DNA of 12,922 nucleotides, taken from positions 1-12,922 of the forward strand of contig JBOFCS010000202.1 of NCBI GenBank assembly GCA_051646185.1. The letters are read 5' to 3'. A model generated the notes under the pieces. That model saw nothing but the letters and a program-made list of their open reading frames with translations, was not told the origin of the DNA and searched no databases. A program made the position numbers and the translations under genes. Each line of letters opens with the position of its first letter. Position 1 is the first letter of the stretch. Source of the stretch: JBOFCS01 sp051646185. GTDB taxonomy: Bacteria > Actinomycetota > Actinomycetes > Mycobacteriales > Mycobacteriaceae. Of this stretch, positions 5,927 through 12,911 are shown piece by piece.

Positions 5927-7440
5927 ATGCGCATCTACCTCAACATGTTGATCTGTTAATTGTAGGTTCAGGTTTTGCAGGAATGTCAATTGCTGCAAAA
6001 ACTTTGGCCGCAGATCCGCATGCAGATATTTTAGTTATTGAAAGCGAATCGGAGGTAGGTGGTACTTGGCGGGACAATACCTACCCGGGTTGCGCCTGCG
6101 ATGTTCCCACTTCTTTGTATTCATTTTCGTTTGCACCAAGTTCCGAGTGGACTCATACCTTTGCTAGACAACCTGAGATCTTTTCCTATCTCAGAGATGT
6201 TGCAACTAAAACTGGGATCCGGGAAAAAACATTAACAAACTGTGCGCTAGAAAATGCTCGATGGAATGCTGAGAAACAATATTGGGAGGTAAAAACAGCG
6301 AAGGGCGAATTGACGGCCACAGCATTAGTCGCGGCAACAGGAGCGTTATCAACGCCTAAACTTCCTGATGTTCCTGGCATTGAATCTTTTCAAGGCAGAA
6401 TGTTTCACTCAGCGCGCTGGGACCATAACTGTCAATTGCAAGGAAAAAAAATTGCAGTAGTTGGTACGGGTGCTTCTGCTATCCAATTTGTTCCTGAAAT
6501 TGTTGATCAGGCAGAGCATCTCACGGTTTTTCAACGTACCCCCGGTTGGGTTCTTCCGAGAATTGATCGTGAGCTCAGCAACTTTGAGCGTTCAGTATAT
6601 CGTCGATTCCCTTTCATCCTAAAAGCAGTTCGTGGATTTACCTATGGAACTCGTGAGGGTTACGTTATCGCTTTAGCTCACCAAACTTGGTTACTGCCTG
6701 CTTTTACCCTTATTGCAAAAGCACATTTACGTCGGCAGGTTAAAGACCCTGAACTTCGCAAAAAGCTTACCCCCAATTTTAAGCTTGGTTGTAAGCGTTT
6801 ACTTCTGACCAATGGTTGGCTTTCTGCTTTAGTACGCAAGAATGTTGAGGTGGTTGCTTCAGGGGTAAGTGCTTTAACCCCAAAGGGAGTTGTCGATTCT
6901 GAAGGTGTTGAGCGAGAAGTAGATGTTGTTATTTTTGGTACTGGGTTTGCACCCACAGAGCCTCCAGTAGCGCATTTACTGCAAGGGAAAGATGGCCGAA
7001 CTCTGGCTGAGCATTGGGATGGCAGCCCACATGCTTATCGGGGGACAACTATCCATGGTTTCCCCAATCTTTTTCTTATGTATGGACCTAATACTAATCT
7101 TGCCCATAGCTCTATTGTGTACATGCTTGAGTCGCAGGCGGCATACATAGCAAGTGCTATGCAAGTAATGCACTCCAGAGGAATTGAGGTAATTGAGGTT
7201 AAAGAAGAAGCCCAAATTTCTTATAATAAAGATATAGAACAAAGACTTAAAAACACGGTATGGAACTCTGGTGGTTGTTCAAGTTGGTACTTCGACCGTA
7301 ACGGTAAAAATACCCTTATGTGGCCAACTTTCACCTCAGTATTCCGTAATCAGACAAAGAAACTTGACATAGAAAACTATCGTATCGAATCACGAGTCAA
7401 GGATAATTCTCGGCAACTGAGAGCAAAACAAGCGCTATGA
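5923..7440 (+). CDS. Flavin-containing monooxygenase, Baeyer-Villiger type
   Basis: This 505-residue flavoprotein should insert one oxygen from O2 into a carbonyl substrate using FAD and NADPH. The FAD-binding Rossmann motif is at 13-20 (IVGSGFAG), followed by GGTWRDNTYPGCACDVPTSLY (46-66), typical of class B monooxygenases. The Baeyer-Villiger fingerprint FxGxxxHxxxW(D) is exact at 156-167 (FQGRMFHSARWD). The NADPH Rossmann motif is VVGTGASAIQ (179-188), and the late ATG-type motif is FGTGFAP. The layout resembles mycobacterial MymA/EthA-like enzymes, but orthology to either is not claimed. It overlaps tetR upstream and the GMC oxidase gene downstream, 4 nt each. With the oxidase it could convert an alcohol to a ketone and then to an ester or lactone. 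Substrate could be a ketone, cyclic ketone or aldehyde; S- or N-oxygenation is also possible in this family. Confidence 0.92.
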   Translation: MNAHLPQHVDLLIVGSGFAGMSIAAKTLAADPHADILVIESESEVGGTWRDNTYPGCACDVPTSLYSFSFAPSSEWTHTFARQPEIFSYLRDVATKTGIREKTLTNCALENARWNAEKQYWEVKTAKGELTATALVAATGALSTPKLPDVPGIESFQGRMFHSARWDHNCQLQGKKIAVVGTGASAIQFVPEIVDQAEHLTVFQRTPGWVLPRIDRELSNFERSVYRRFPFILKAVRGFTYGTREGYVIALAHQTWLLPAFTLIAKAHLRRQVKDPELRKKLTPNFKLGCKRLLLTNGWLSALVRKNVEVVASGVSALTPKGVVDSEGVEREVDVVIFGTGFAPTEPPVAHLLQGKDGRTLAEHWDGSPHAYRGTTIHGFPNLFLMYGPNTNLAHSSIVYMLESQAAYIASAMQVMHSRGIEVIEVKEEAQISYNKDIEQRLKNTVWNSGGCSSWYFDRNGKNTLMWPTFTSVFRNQTKKLDIENYRIESRVKDNSRQLRAKQAL

Positions 7441-9164
7441 GCACGCGAGAATGTGACTTCGACGTTATTATCATTGGCTCCGGTTTTGGAGGTAGCGTTT
7501 CAGCCTTACGGTTAACGGAAAAAGGGTATAAAGTTGCCGTTTTAGAGGCAGGTCGACGATTCAGTGATGAAGAACTTCCTGAAACGAGTTGGCGAATGCG
7601 GAAGTATCTGTGGGCGCCGGGGTTGGGTTGCTACGGAGTGCAACGAATCCATTTGTTACCCGATGTACTAGTGATGGCCGGTGCTGGTGTGGGTGGAGGT
7701 TCGTTGAATTACGCAAATACTTTATACCAGCCCCCTAAGCCTTTTTTTGAAGACCAACAATGGGCTCATATCACCGACTGGTTCTGTGAGCTTGACCCGT
7801 ATTACGATCAAGCCCGCAGAATGCTTGGTGTAGTAGATAATCCCAGTATTACCCCTTCTGACAAGATGATGCACGAAGTTGCTGAAGAAATGGGTGTTGC
7901 GGATACCTTTACTACCACACCAGTTGGAGTATTTTTTGGAGAACCAGGGAAGTCTGTTGCCGATCCATTTTTTGGTGGGGTTGGCCCGGAAAGAACAGGA
8001 TGCACTGAGTGCGGTTCATGTATGACAGGATGCCGGGTTGGTGCTAAAAATACACTGGTAAAAAATTATCTTTACCTAGCTGAAAAAGCTGGAGCTACAG
8101 TCTTTCCGATGACTATGGTTCGTGCAGTCAAGCCCCGTGAAGGTGGGGGCTACGAAGTGGTGACAAGTAAGACTGGAGCTAAAATTCGGCGTGGAAAAAC
8201 CAGCTTCACTGCTGCTCAGGTAATTTTTTCGGCTGGCACCTATGGAACGCAGAAGTTACTGCTTAATATGAAGGAAACGAATGTACTTCCGCGGTTGTCT
8301 GCGCAACTGGGTTCCTTGGTGAGAACCAATTCTGAGGCAGTCCTTGCTGCTACGGCACGAAACCGAGATGTGGATTACACCCAAGGTGTGGCTATTACTT
8401 CCTCTTTTCATCCTGATGATCACACACATATTGAACCAGTTCGATATGGTAAGGGGAGCAATGCAATTGGTCTTTTGCAAACCGTTCTCAGCGATGGGGG
8501 AGGGAAGACCCCAAGGATTCTCAAGACTTTAGCAGTGGCTCTACGTCACCCCGGTGCTGCGCTCAGGAGCTTATCGGTCCGTCGATGGTCAGAGCGAACG
8601 GTGATAGCTTTGGTGATGCAAACCGATGATAATTCCCTTGAGTTGACAGCTAAGCGTGGAATTTTTGGTCGGACTCTAACGAGTAAGCGGGGTTCGGGTA
8701 ATCCACCCCCTCAGTGGATACCTCAGGGACATAAAGCAGTTCGCCTTCTTGCAGATAAAATCGGAGGCGACCCTGGAGGCTCAATTGCTGAAGTTGTCAA
8801 TATTCCGATGACGGCGCATTTTCTTGGTGGCTGCGTTATTGGGACCTCAGCGGACAATGGTGTTATTGATCCTTATCATCGCACTTTTGGTTACGAGGGA
8901 CTGCACGTTGTGGATGGTTCGGCTGTCAGTGCAAATCTGGGAGTTAATCCGTCTTTGACGATTACAGCTCAAGCTGAGCGGGCGATGGCTTTGTGGCCGA
9001 ATAAAGGTGAAGTTGACACCCGTCCCGCACTTGGCCAGCAGTACAAAAAAATTGCGCCGATTTATCCTAAAAATCCAGTTGTTTCAGCTAATAGCATTGG
9101 TGCACTAAGGCTTCCGTTGTTTGTTACTGGCACTGAAAGCAAAGCGAAAGGCTGCTCGTCATGA
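7437..9164 (+). CDS. GMC-family FAD oxidoreductase, ChoD (cholesterol oxidase)-like
   Basis: This 575-residue FAD enzyme closely resembles, from memory, mycobacterial ChoD (Rv3409c) along its whole length. FAD motif: IIIGSGFGGSVSALRLTEKG (11-30), with LEAGR at 36-40. Second flavin block: MAGAGVGGGSLNYANTLY (80-97). The active-site end has TAHFLGG with His461 and ANLGVNPSLTITA with Asn504, plus GVIDPYHR and VVDGSAVSANLG. Such enzymes oxidise an alcohol to a ketone and pass electrons to O2, making hydrogen peroxide. Activity of ChoD itself on cholesterol is debated, so a steroid substrate is only one option. A cluster of four Cys (189, 192, 195, 199; CxxCxxCxxxC) sits in the middle; it is shared with ChoD and looks like a ferredoxin-type iron-sulphur site. 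No signal peptide is seen, so the enzyme is probably cytoplasmic. ATGA overlaps occur on both sides. Confidence 0.92.
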   Translation: MSTRECDFDVIIIGSGFGGSVSALRLTEKGYKVAVLEAGRRFSDEELPETSWRMRKYLWAPGLGCYGVQRIHLLPDVLVMAGAGVGGGSLNYANTLYQPPKPFFEDQQWAHITDWFCELDPYYDQARRMLGVVDNPSITPSDKMMHEVAEEMGVADTFTTTPVGVFFGEPGKSVADPFFGGVGPERTGCTECGSCMTGCRVGAKNTLVKNYLYLAEKAGATVFPMTMVRAVKPREGGGYEVVTSKTGAKIRRGKTSFTAAQVIFSAGTYGTQKLLLNMKETNVLPRLSAQLGSLVRTNSEAVLAATARNRDVDYTQGVAITSSFHPDDHTHIEPVRYGKGSNAIGLLQTVLSDGGGKTPRILKTLAVALRHPGAALRSLSVRRWSERTVIALVMQTDDNSLELTAKRGIFGRTLTSKRGSGNPPPQWIPQGHKAVRLLADKIGGDPGGSIAEVVNIPMTAHFLGGCVIGTSADNGVIDPYHRTFGYEGLHVVDGSAVSANLGVNPSLTITAQAERAMALWPNKGEVDTRPALGQQYKKIAPIYPKNPVVSANSIGALRLPLFVTGTESKAKGCSS

Positions 9165-9820
9165 CAAATAGCATATGGTGTGTTCCCGAATCCACTCAGG
9201 ACGAAAGTCAGTACCCAGAAAGTTCGGTACCTCCGTGGCCTGCCCAAGTGCGGGCCACCCTATGGTGGCATCGTAGTACGGAGGCTGCCGCTAGCTTTGG
9301 TCCGGGGGGAAAAGTTATCCCGCTGACTTTAGCGATGGTTGTTGACTATTTAGATTCGCCGGTCGGGCCGTACCGAGAAATTTTGGCGAGCCCGGTACTT
9401 CGCTGTCCTGGAAAAGGGTTGGGGCTAATGCCGTTAATGGCGATTCCATTTATTGCCGTGGATTCCAAGCCTTCCGTTCATGGTGGACGTATGCATTGGT
9501 ACTTGCCAAAAGTGATGGCAGATTTTGGTGGAGATGTTCTTACTGAAGCGACTGCTATAGGCCAAGATTGGCAAGTCACAACCCAGGCACAGTCTCGTGG
9601 TCCACATTTTCCGATTGCTGGAGTTTTGGGTTTTGCACAGCCAGCGGGGGATTCATTGGTGAGCCTGGCATCTTCTGTTTTACGAGGCAAGGCCAGATAT
9701 GCGCGCGTCGCAGTAGCGGCCCAGGGACCAACACTTGGGCGGTGGCTACAAACGGGTACCCATCATGGTCTACAGATTGTTGCGGGTCGGATGTCAACGC
9801 GACCGGCGAAGATGGTTTAG
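9161..9820 (+). CDS. Acetoacetate decarboxylase-like (ADC superfamily) protein
   Basis: This 219-residue protein resembles the acetoacetate decarboxylase superfamily. Around 59-73 it has MVVDYLDSPVGPYREI, matching the conserved Asp/Tyr and the GPYxE segment with active-site Glu73. At 110-124 it has RMHWYLPKVMADFGG, where Lys117 fits the Schiff-base lysine (Lys116 in the clostridial enzyme). The N-terminal 25 residues are poorly conserved, and PPWPAQVRATLWW begins the fold. Classical members decarboxylate beta-keto acids, while other members catalyse aldol condensation or hydration, so the reaction here is open. It is the last gene of the TetR-BVMO-GMC unit; its ATG overlaps the GMC stop by 4 nt. 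Recognition rests on motifs only. The family call is moderately sure, the exact function unknown. Confidence 0.72.
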   Translation: MTNSIWCVPESTQDESQYPESSVPPWPAQVRATLWWHRSTEAAASFGPGGKVIPLTLAMVVDYLDSPVGPYREILASPVLRCPGKGLGLMPLMAIPFIAVDSKPSVHGGRMHWYLPKVMADFGGDVLTEATAIGQDWQVTTQAQSRGPHFPIAGVLGFAQPAGDSLVSLASSVLRGKARYARVAVAAQGPTLGRWLQTGTHHGLQIVAGRMSTRPAKMV

Positions 9821-9835
9821 TTGGTCGCTAACATG

Positions 9836-9859
9836 CAGTATTCGTAGTAGTGAATACTG
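9836..9859. promoter_or_regulatory. Perfect 8-bp inverted repeat across the start of the membrane-protein gene
   Basis: CAGTATTC (9836-9843) and GAATACTG (9852-9859) are exact reverse complements separated by 8 nt, with arm centres 16 bp apart. The GTG start at 9850 lies in the spacer. The left arm contains a weak -10 candidate (CAGTAT, 9836-9841) placed as for a leaderless transcript. It could be an operator for a dimeric repressor or an RNA hairpin at the start codon. No regulator is identified. Confidence 0.45.
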
Positions 9860-10380
9860 AACAGATGAATGCTGATGCCCCAGGCGCTGTTGTCTTTGCG
9901 CGACGAATGTGGCTAGTAAGTCTACTCTTGTTTTCTCCAACCGTGGTCTATTTTGCGATTAATGCGGGAAAGATTAAAACCGCTTTGACAACTGAATTAT
10001 GGGCAGCGGCGAGTGCTGATCCTAAGGCCGGTATGAGTACCGAGCAGATCAATGGGCTTGCTTCAACCGCACCAGTAGTGTTTATTGTTGTGGGATTTTT
10101 GTTGGCTATCAGCGAAGTGGGGTTAACCGCTTTGATGATTAAGCGGGTGAGCACCGGGTTGCGTAGCGTAGTGATCACGGTCGCTTTGATCCACGTGTTA
10201 ATTGTGATTATTGGTCGCGATGTGATCTTTGGTTATGCGGGTGTAGATACTGTTCTTCGTCAGTTCCCACTGCTTCAATCAGGGTTTTTGGCAGTTGGCG
10301 GGTTAGCGCTACTGTTGCCTTCGGTCTCTGCTTGGTTGGGTCCTTCGGCGATGCGTAAAGCCTTGACTGCTGGTCGATAA
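9850..10380 (+). CDS. Four-helix integral membrane protein of unknown function
   Basis: I do not recognise this protein. It has 176 residues with four likely membrane helices at about 20-38, 75-96, 104-128 and 140-162, a roughly 35-residue polar loop between helices 1 and 2, and short connections elsewhere. The N-terminal 16 residues are polar, with no cleavable signal. Positive residues at the N-terminus (ARRM), after helix 2 (MIKRV) and at the C-terminus (AMRKALTAGR) place both ends in the cytoplasm. No catalytic or metal-binding motif stands out. It starts 29 nt after the ADC-like gene, so it may be read from the same transcript, but the inverted repeat at its start suggests its own control. 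The GTG start at 9850 gives the longest frame; the ATG at 9865 is the alternative, and neither has a clear Shine-Dalgarno. Confidence 0.72.
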   Translation: MNTEQMNADAPGAVVFARRMWLVSLLLFSPTVVYFAINAGKIKTALTTELWAAASADPKAGMSTEQINGLASTAPVVFIVVGFLLAISEVGLTALMIKRVSTGLRSVVITVALIHVLIVIIGRDVIFGYAGVDTVLRQFPLLQSGFLAVGGLALLLPSVSAWLGPSAMRKALTAGR

Positions 10381-10390
10381 TATTCTTTTC

Positions 10391-10424
10391 TTGACTCATT
10401 CCAAAAAAGGGGCATACTGGAGTT
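10391..10424 (+). promoter_or_regulatory. Leaderless promoter of furA-katA
   Basis: TTGACT (10391-10396) and CATACT (10413-10418) are separated by 16 nt and form the best -35/-10 pair in the window. The -10 ends exactly 6 nt before the furA GTG, the same distance as at the tetR promoter, and there is no Shine-Dalgarno, so the mRNA should begin at the start codon. The spacer holds an A-run and GGGG; a clear FurA-binding dyad was not found. Confidence 0.6.
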
Positions 10425-10871
10425 GTGAGCGCCAGAACTTACAACTATGACCCCAGTGCAATCTTGCGTGCAGTGGGTTTGCGGGTGACGGAGCCACGAG
10501 TTGCAGTACTGAACTGGCTGCACTTGCATCCACACTCAACCGCAGATTTTCTTGCGATGAAGGTTCGATCTGAACGCGGTTCGGTATCTACACAGGCTGT
10601 TTATGATGTATTGAGGGTCTGTGAAAAATTGGGGTTGATCCGCAAGATTGAACCAGCTGGATCTTCAGCGCTGTATGAAACTCGCACCGGCGATAATCAC
10701 CATCATTTAGTCTGTCGCACTTGCTCTCAAGTTTTTGACACCGATTGTGTTGTTGGGCATGCCCCCTGTCTTAGTCCCTCGGAACTTTCGGGTTTTGTGA
10801 TTGATGAGGCTGAAGTCGTTTTTTGGGGGCAGTGCGCTAGATGTCATGGTAATCAAGAACCACAACATTAA
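10425..10871 (+). CDS. furA: Fur-family repressor (FurA/CatR type) paired with catalase
   Basis: This is a 148-residue metal-dependent repressor. The N-terminal winged helix (about 10-85) has LRAVGLRVTEPRVAVLNWL and the recognition helix STQAVYDVLRVCEKLGLIRKI. The C-terminal dimer domain has the NHHHLVCRTC metal/regulatory motif (91-100). The structural zinc site is made of Cys97, Cys100, Cys137 and Cys140 (two CxxC pairs). Members next to catalase genes (mycobacterial FurA-KatG, streptomycete CatR-CatA) sense peroxide and release the catalase promoter when oxidised. Here katA follows after 10 nt, so FurA probably controls its own operon in response to hydrogen peroxide rather than acting as a global iron regulator. 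The GTG start is supported by the leaderless promoter; the next Met codon lies at residue 45, too far in. Confidence 0.92.
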   Translation: MSARTYNYDPSAILRAVGLRVTEPRVAVLNWLHLHPHSTADFLAMKVRSERGSVSTQAVYDVLRVCEKLGLIRKIEPAGSSALYETRTGDNHHHLVCRTCSQVFDTDCVVGHAPCLSPSELSGFVIDEAEVVFWGQCARCHGNQEPQH

Positions 10872-10881
10872 GGAGCTTGTT

Positions 10882-12351
10882 ATGTCCGCTACCGAAGGCC
10901 CGACTACCAATAACTTTGGGATACCCGTTCCCAGTGACAATGAGTCGCTTACGGCTGGAGCGCAGGGCCCGATTTTATTGCATGATCATTATCTTATCGA
11001 AAAATTAGCGCAATTCAATCGTGAACGAGTGCCTGAGCGAATCGTGCATGCTAAGGGCGCTGGTGCCTTTGGCGAACTTGAAATTACTGAGGATATTTCA
11101 GCTTATACAAAAGCTGCCGCCTTGCAGAAGGGTGTTAAAACTGAAGCATTAGCTCGATTTTCAACTGTAGCTGGGGAACAGGGCAGTCCTGATACCTGGC
11201 GTGATCCGCGTGGTTTCGCCTTAAAGTTTTATACCACTGAAGGTAATTGGGATTTAGTTGGAAATAACACTCCGGTATTTTTTATTAAAGACCCGATCAA
11301 GTTTCCGGATTTTATTCGTAGTCAAAAGCGGATGCCAGATTCCGGTCTTAGGGATCACAATATGCAATGGGATTTTTGGACGCTTCGACCGGAAACTGCA
11401 CATCAGGTTACTTGGTTAATGGGCGATCGGGGTATCCCAAAGTCATATCGCCATATGGATGGATTTGGTTCACATACTTATCAATTCATCAATGATAAAG
11501 GCCACCGTTTTTGGGTAAAATTTCATTTTAAGACAAACCAAGGTATTGACTTTCTTACTCAGGCACAGGCAGATGAACTTGCTGGTACTTCCCCCGATCA
11601 GCATCGTCAGGATCTTTTTAATTCCATTGCCGAAGGAGAGTTCCCAAGTTGGGATTTTTACATTCAGGTAATGCCCTATGATGAAGCCGAAGATTATCGG
11701 TTTAACCCCTTTGATCTGACTAAAGTGTGGTCGCAAAAGGATTACCCGCGAATTAAGGTTGGGAAGTTGACCTTAAATCGGAATCCAGAAAATTACTTTG
11801 CGCAGATTGAGCAATCGTCTTTCGAACCATCTAATCTTGTTCCAGGTATAGCAGCAAGCCCTGATAAAATGCTCCTGGGTCGAATATTTGCCTATGCTGA
11901 TGCGCATCGGTATCGAATTGGTACAAATTACGCACAGCTTCCGGTGAATGCACCTAAGGCGCAGGTTAATTCGTATTCAAAAGAGGGTGCGATGAACTAC
12001 ACATTCAATGCACCTGATCAGCCGGTATATGCTCCTAACTCCTTTGGTGGACCGCACGCCGATGAGGTTAAATATAGTAATGATGGGTCTTGGGATTTTG
12101 AACCTAGATTTGTTCGTACCGGGTATATCGAGCATGCCCAGGACAGCGATTTTGGGCAGGCAGGAACTTTAGTCCGGGAGGTTATGGATGCTGCCGCACG
12201 GGAACGACTTGCTAACAACGTGATTGGGCATGTGCTTAATGGAGTTTCTGAACCAATTTTGTTGCGGGTATTTGAGTACTGGAAGAACGTTGATGCTGAG
12301 CTAGGAGAAAAAATTGAAGAAGGGGTGCGTGCCGGTCAAGTTCAGGAATAA
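10882..12351 (+). CDS. katA: Monofunctional haem catalase
   Basis: KatA splits hydrogen peroxide to water and oxygen in the cytoplasm using haem b. At 489 residues it is a small-subunit (clade 3) catalase. Distal His56 lies in RIVHAKGAGAFGE, the distal Asn in DLVGNNTPVFF (128-129), and the proximal haem ligand Tyr339 with Arg335 in GRIFAYADAHRYRIG. RFSTVAGEQGSPDTWRDPRG and DGFGSHTYQF blocks are standard. The ATG at 10882 has AAGGAG 6 nt upstream and gives the usual short N-terminal arm; the frame is open for 27 codons further but overlaps furA. Being co-transcribed with furA, it should be derepressed by peroxide. It is also well placed to remove peroxide produced by the GMC oxidase encoded nearby. 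The C-terminal catalase-related helical segment (AARERLANNVIGHVLNGV) is complete. Confidence 0.97.
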   Translation: MSATEGPTTNNFGIPVPSDNESLTAGAQGPILLHDHYLIEKLAQFNRERVPERIVHAKGAGAFGELEITEDISAYTKAAALQKGVKTEALARFSTVAGEQGSPDTWRDPRGFALKFYTTEGNWDLVGNNTPVFFIKDPIKFPDFIRSQKRMPDSGLRDHNMQWDFWTLRPETAHQVTWLMGDRGIPKSYRHMDGFGSHTYQFINDKGHRFWVKFHFKTNQGIDFLTQAQADELAGTSPDQHRQDLFNSIAEGEFPSWDFYIQVMPYDEAEDYRFNPFDLTKVWSQKDYPRIKVGKLTLNRNPENYFAQIEQSSFEPSNLVPGIAASPDKMLLGRIFAYADAHRYRIGTNYAQLPVNAPKAQVNSYSKEGAMNYTFNAPDQPVYAPNSFGGPHADEVKYSNDGSWDFEPRFVRTGYIEHAQDSDFGQAGTLVREVMDAAARERLANNVIGHVLNGVSEPILLRVFEYWKNVDAELGEKIEEGVRAGQVQE

Positions 12352-12406
12352 ATAGTTGCCGGTACCGTGTTCGGATAATGAAGCCTATTCATCCTAAGGA
12401 GAAATT
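12352..12406 (+). promoter_or_regulatory. Intergenic segment with the ohr ribosome-binding site and a possible -10
   Basis: AAGGAG at 12396-12401 stands 5 nt before the ohr GTG and decides that start. GATAAT at 12374-12379 resembles a -10, but no -35 lies at the right distance (TTGCCG at 12356 is only 12 nt away). A short dyad ATGAA-N5-TTCAT (12378-12392) overlaps the expected start of transcription. Read-through from katA is equally possible. Confidence 0.35.
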
Positions 12407-12835
12407 GTGAGTATCACAGCTATATACACCGCAGAGTCAACAGCCACTGGTGGAGGCCGAGATGGACATGTTAGTTCTTCTGATGGTCGTATTGACCTTG
12501 ACACTCGGCCACCTAGGGAAATGGGTGGAAGCGGTGAGGGGACTAATCCGGAGCAGCTGTTTTCGGCCGGCTATGCCGCTTGTTTTCTTGGCGCACTACG
12601 GCTAGTGGCTGGCAAGGCAAAAGTAACGCTTGATTCAGGTACTCGAGTTACTGTGCAGATTGGTATCGGAAGTACGCCTGAGGGCGGGTTTGGGCTTATC
12701 GGAGCTATTGCGGTAAGCCTGCCGGGGCTCTCTCAGGAAGTTGCAGACGATTTGGTAGAACAAGCGCATGAAGTGTGCCCGTACTCTAATGCAACACGAG
12801 GAAATGTTGACATTGTTTTGTCGGCAACTGTCTAG
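12407..12835 (+). CDS. ohr: Organic hydroperoxide resistance protein (Ohr/OsmC family)
   Basis: Ohr is a cytoplasmic thiol peroxidase that reduces organic and fatty-acid hydroperoxides, recycled by dihydrolipoamide-type reductants. The 142-residue protein has the Ohr signature throughout: TATGGGRDGHV with catalytic Arg18, GTNPEQLFSAGYAACF with Glu49 and peroxidatic Cys59, and HEVCPYSNATRGNVDI with resolving Cys124. Length is standard for the family (about 140), and the order of motifs separates it from true OsmC proteins. It starts 55 nt after katA on the same strand with its own ribosome-binding site, completing a peroxide-defence set: katA for hydrogen peroxide, ohr for organic peroxides. 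No OhrR-type regulator gene is in view. The GTG start is preferred because of the well-spaced AAGGAG and the typical MSITAIYTAESTATGGGR start. Confidence 0.95.
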   Translation: MSITAIYTAESTATGGGRDGHVSSSDGRIDLDTRPPREMGGSGEGTNPEQLFSAGYAACFLGALRLVAGKAKVTLDSGTRVTVQIGIGSTPEGGFGLIGAIAVSLPGLSQEVADDLVEQAHEVCPYSNATRGNVDIVLSATV

Positions 12836-12866
12836 AGTAATTACTGTGCAGCGCGGTTAGATATAA

Positions 12867-12911
12867 AAATAGAGAGCTCCTGACTTTTAGTAAGTCAGGA
12901 GCTCTCTATTT
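12867..12911. terminator. Perfect 20-bp stem-loop, probable bidirectional terminator
   Basis: Arms 12867-12886 and 12892-12911 are exact reverse complements of 20 nt with a 5-nt loop (TTAGT). The stem starts 31 nt after the ohr stop. On the plus strand it ends in CTCTCTATTTATG, and on the minus strand in CTATTTTTATA, so it can supply a short U-rich tail in either direction. It most likely ends the katA-ohr transcript and perhaps a converging gene beyond the window. Confidence 0.85.

Noticed and set aside
5255..9820. Recent horizontal insertion of the TetR cassette
   Set aside because: No flanking direct repeats, integrase, transposase or tRNA were seen, and codon use looks like that of the neighbours; transfer cannot be shown from this window.
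9478..9831. Overlapping open frames on both strands within the ADC-like gene
   Set aside because: They have no ribosome-binding sites and no recognisable motifs, and the frame used by the ADC-like gene is linked by an ATGA overlap to the preceding gene.
10801..10881. Upstream start giving a 516-residue catalase
   Set aside because: It would overlap furA for over 70 nt with no ribosome-binding site; the ATG at 10882 has AAGGAG at proper spacing and the family-typical N-terminus.
12378..12392. Short dyad ATGAA-N5-TTCAT before ohr as an OhrR-type operator
   Set aside because: Five-bp arms are easily found by chance, and no OhrR gene is in view; it is kept only as a remark in the ohr leader entry.
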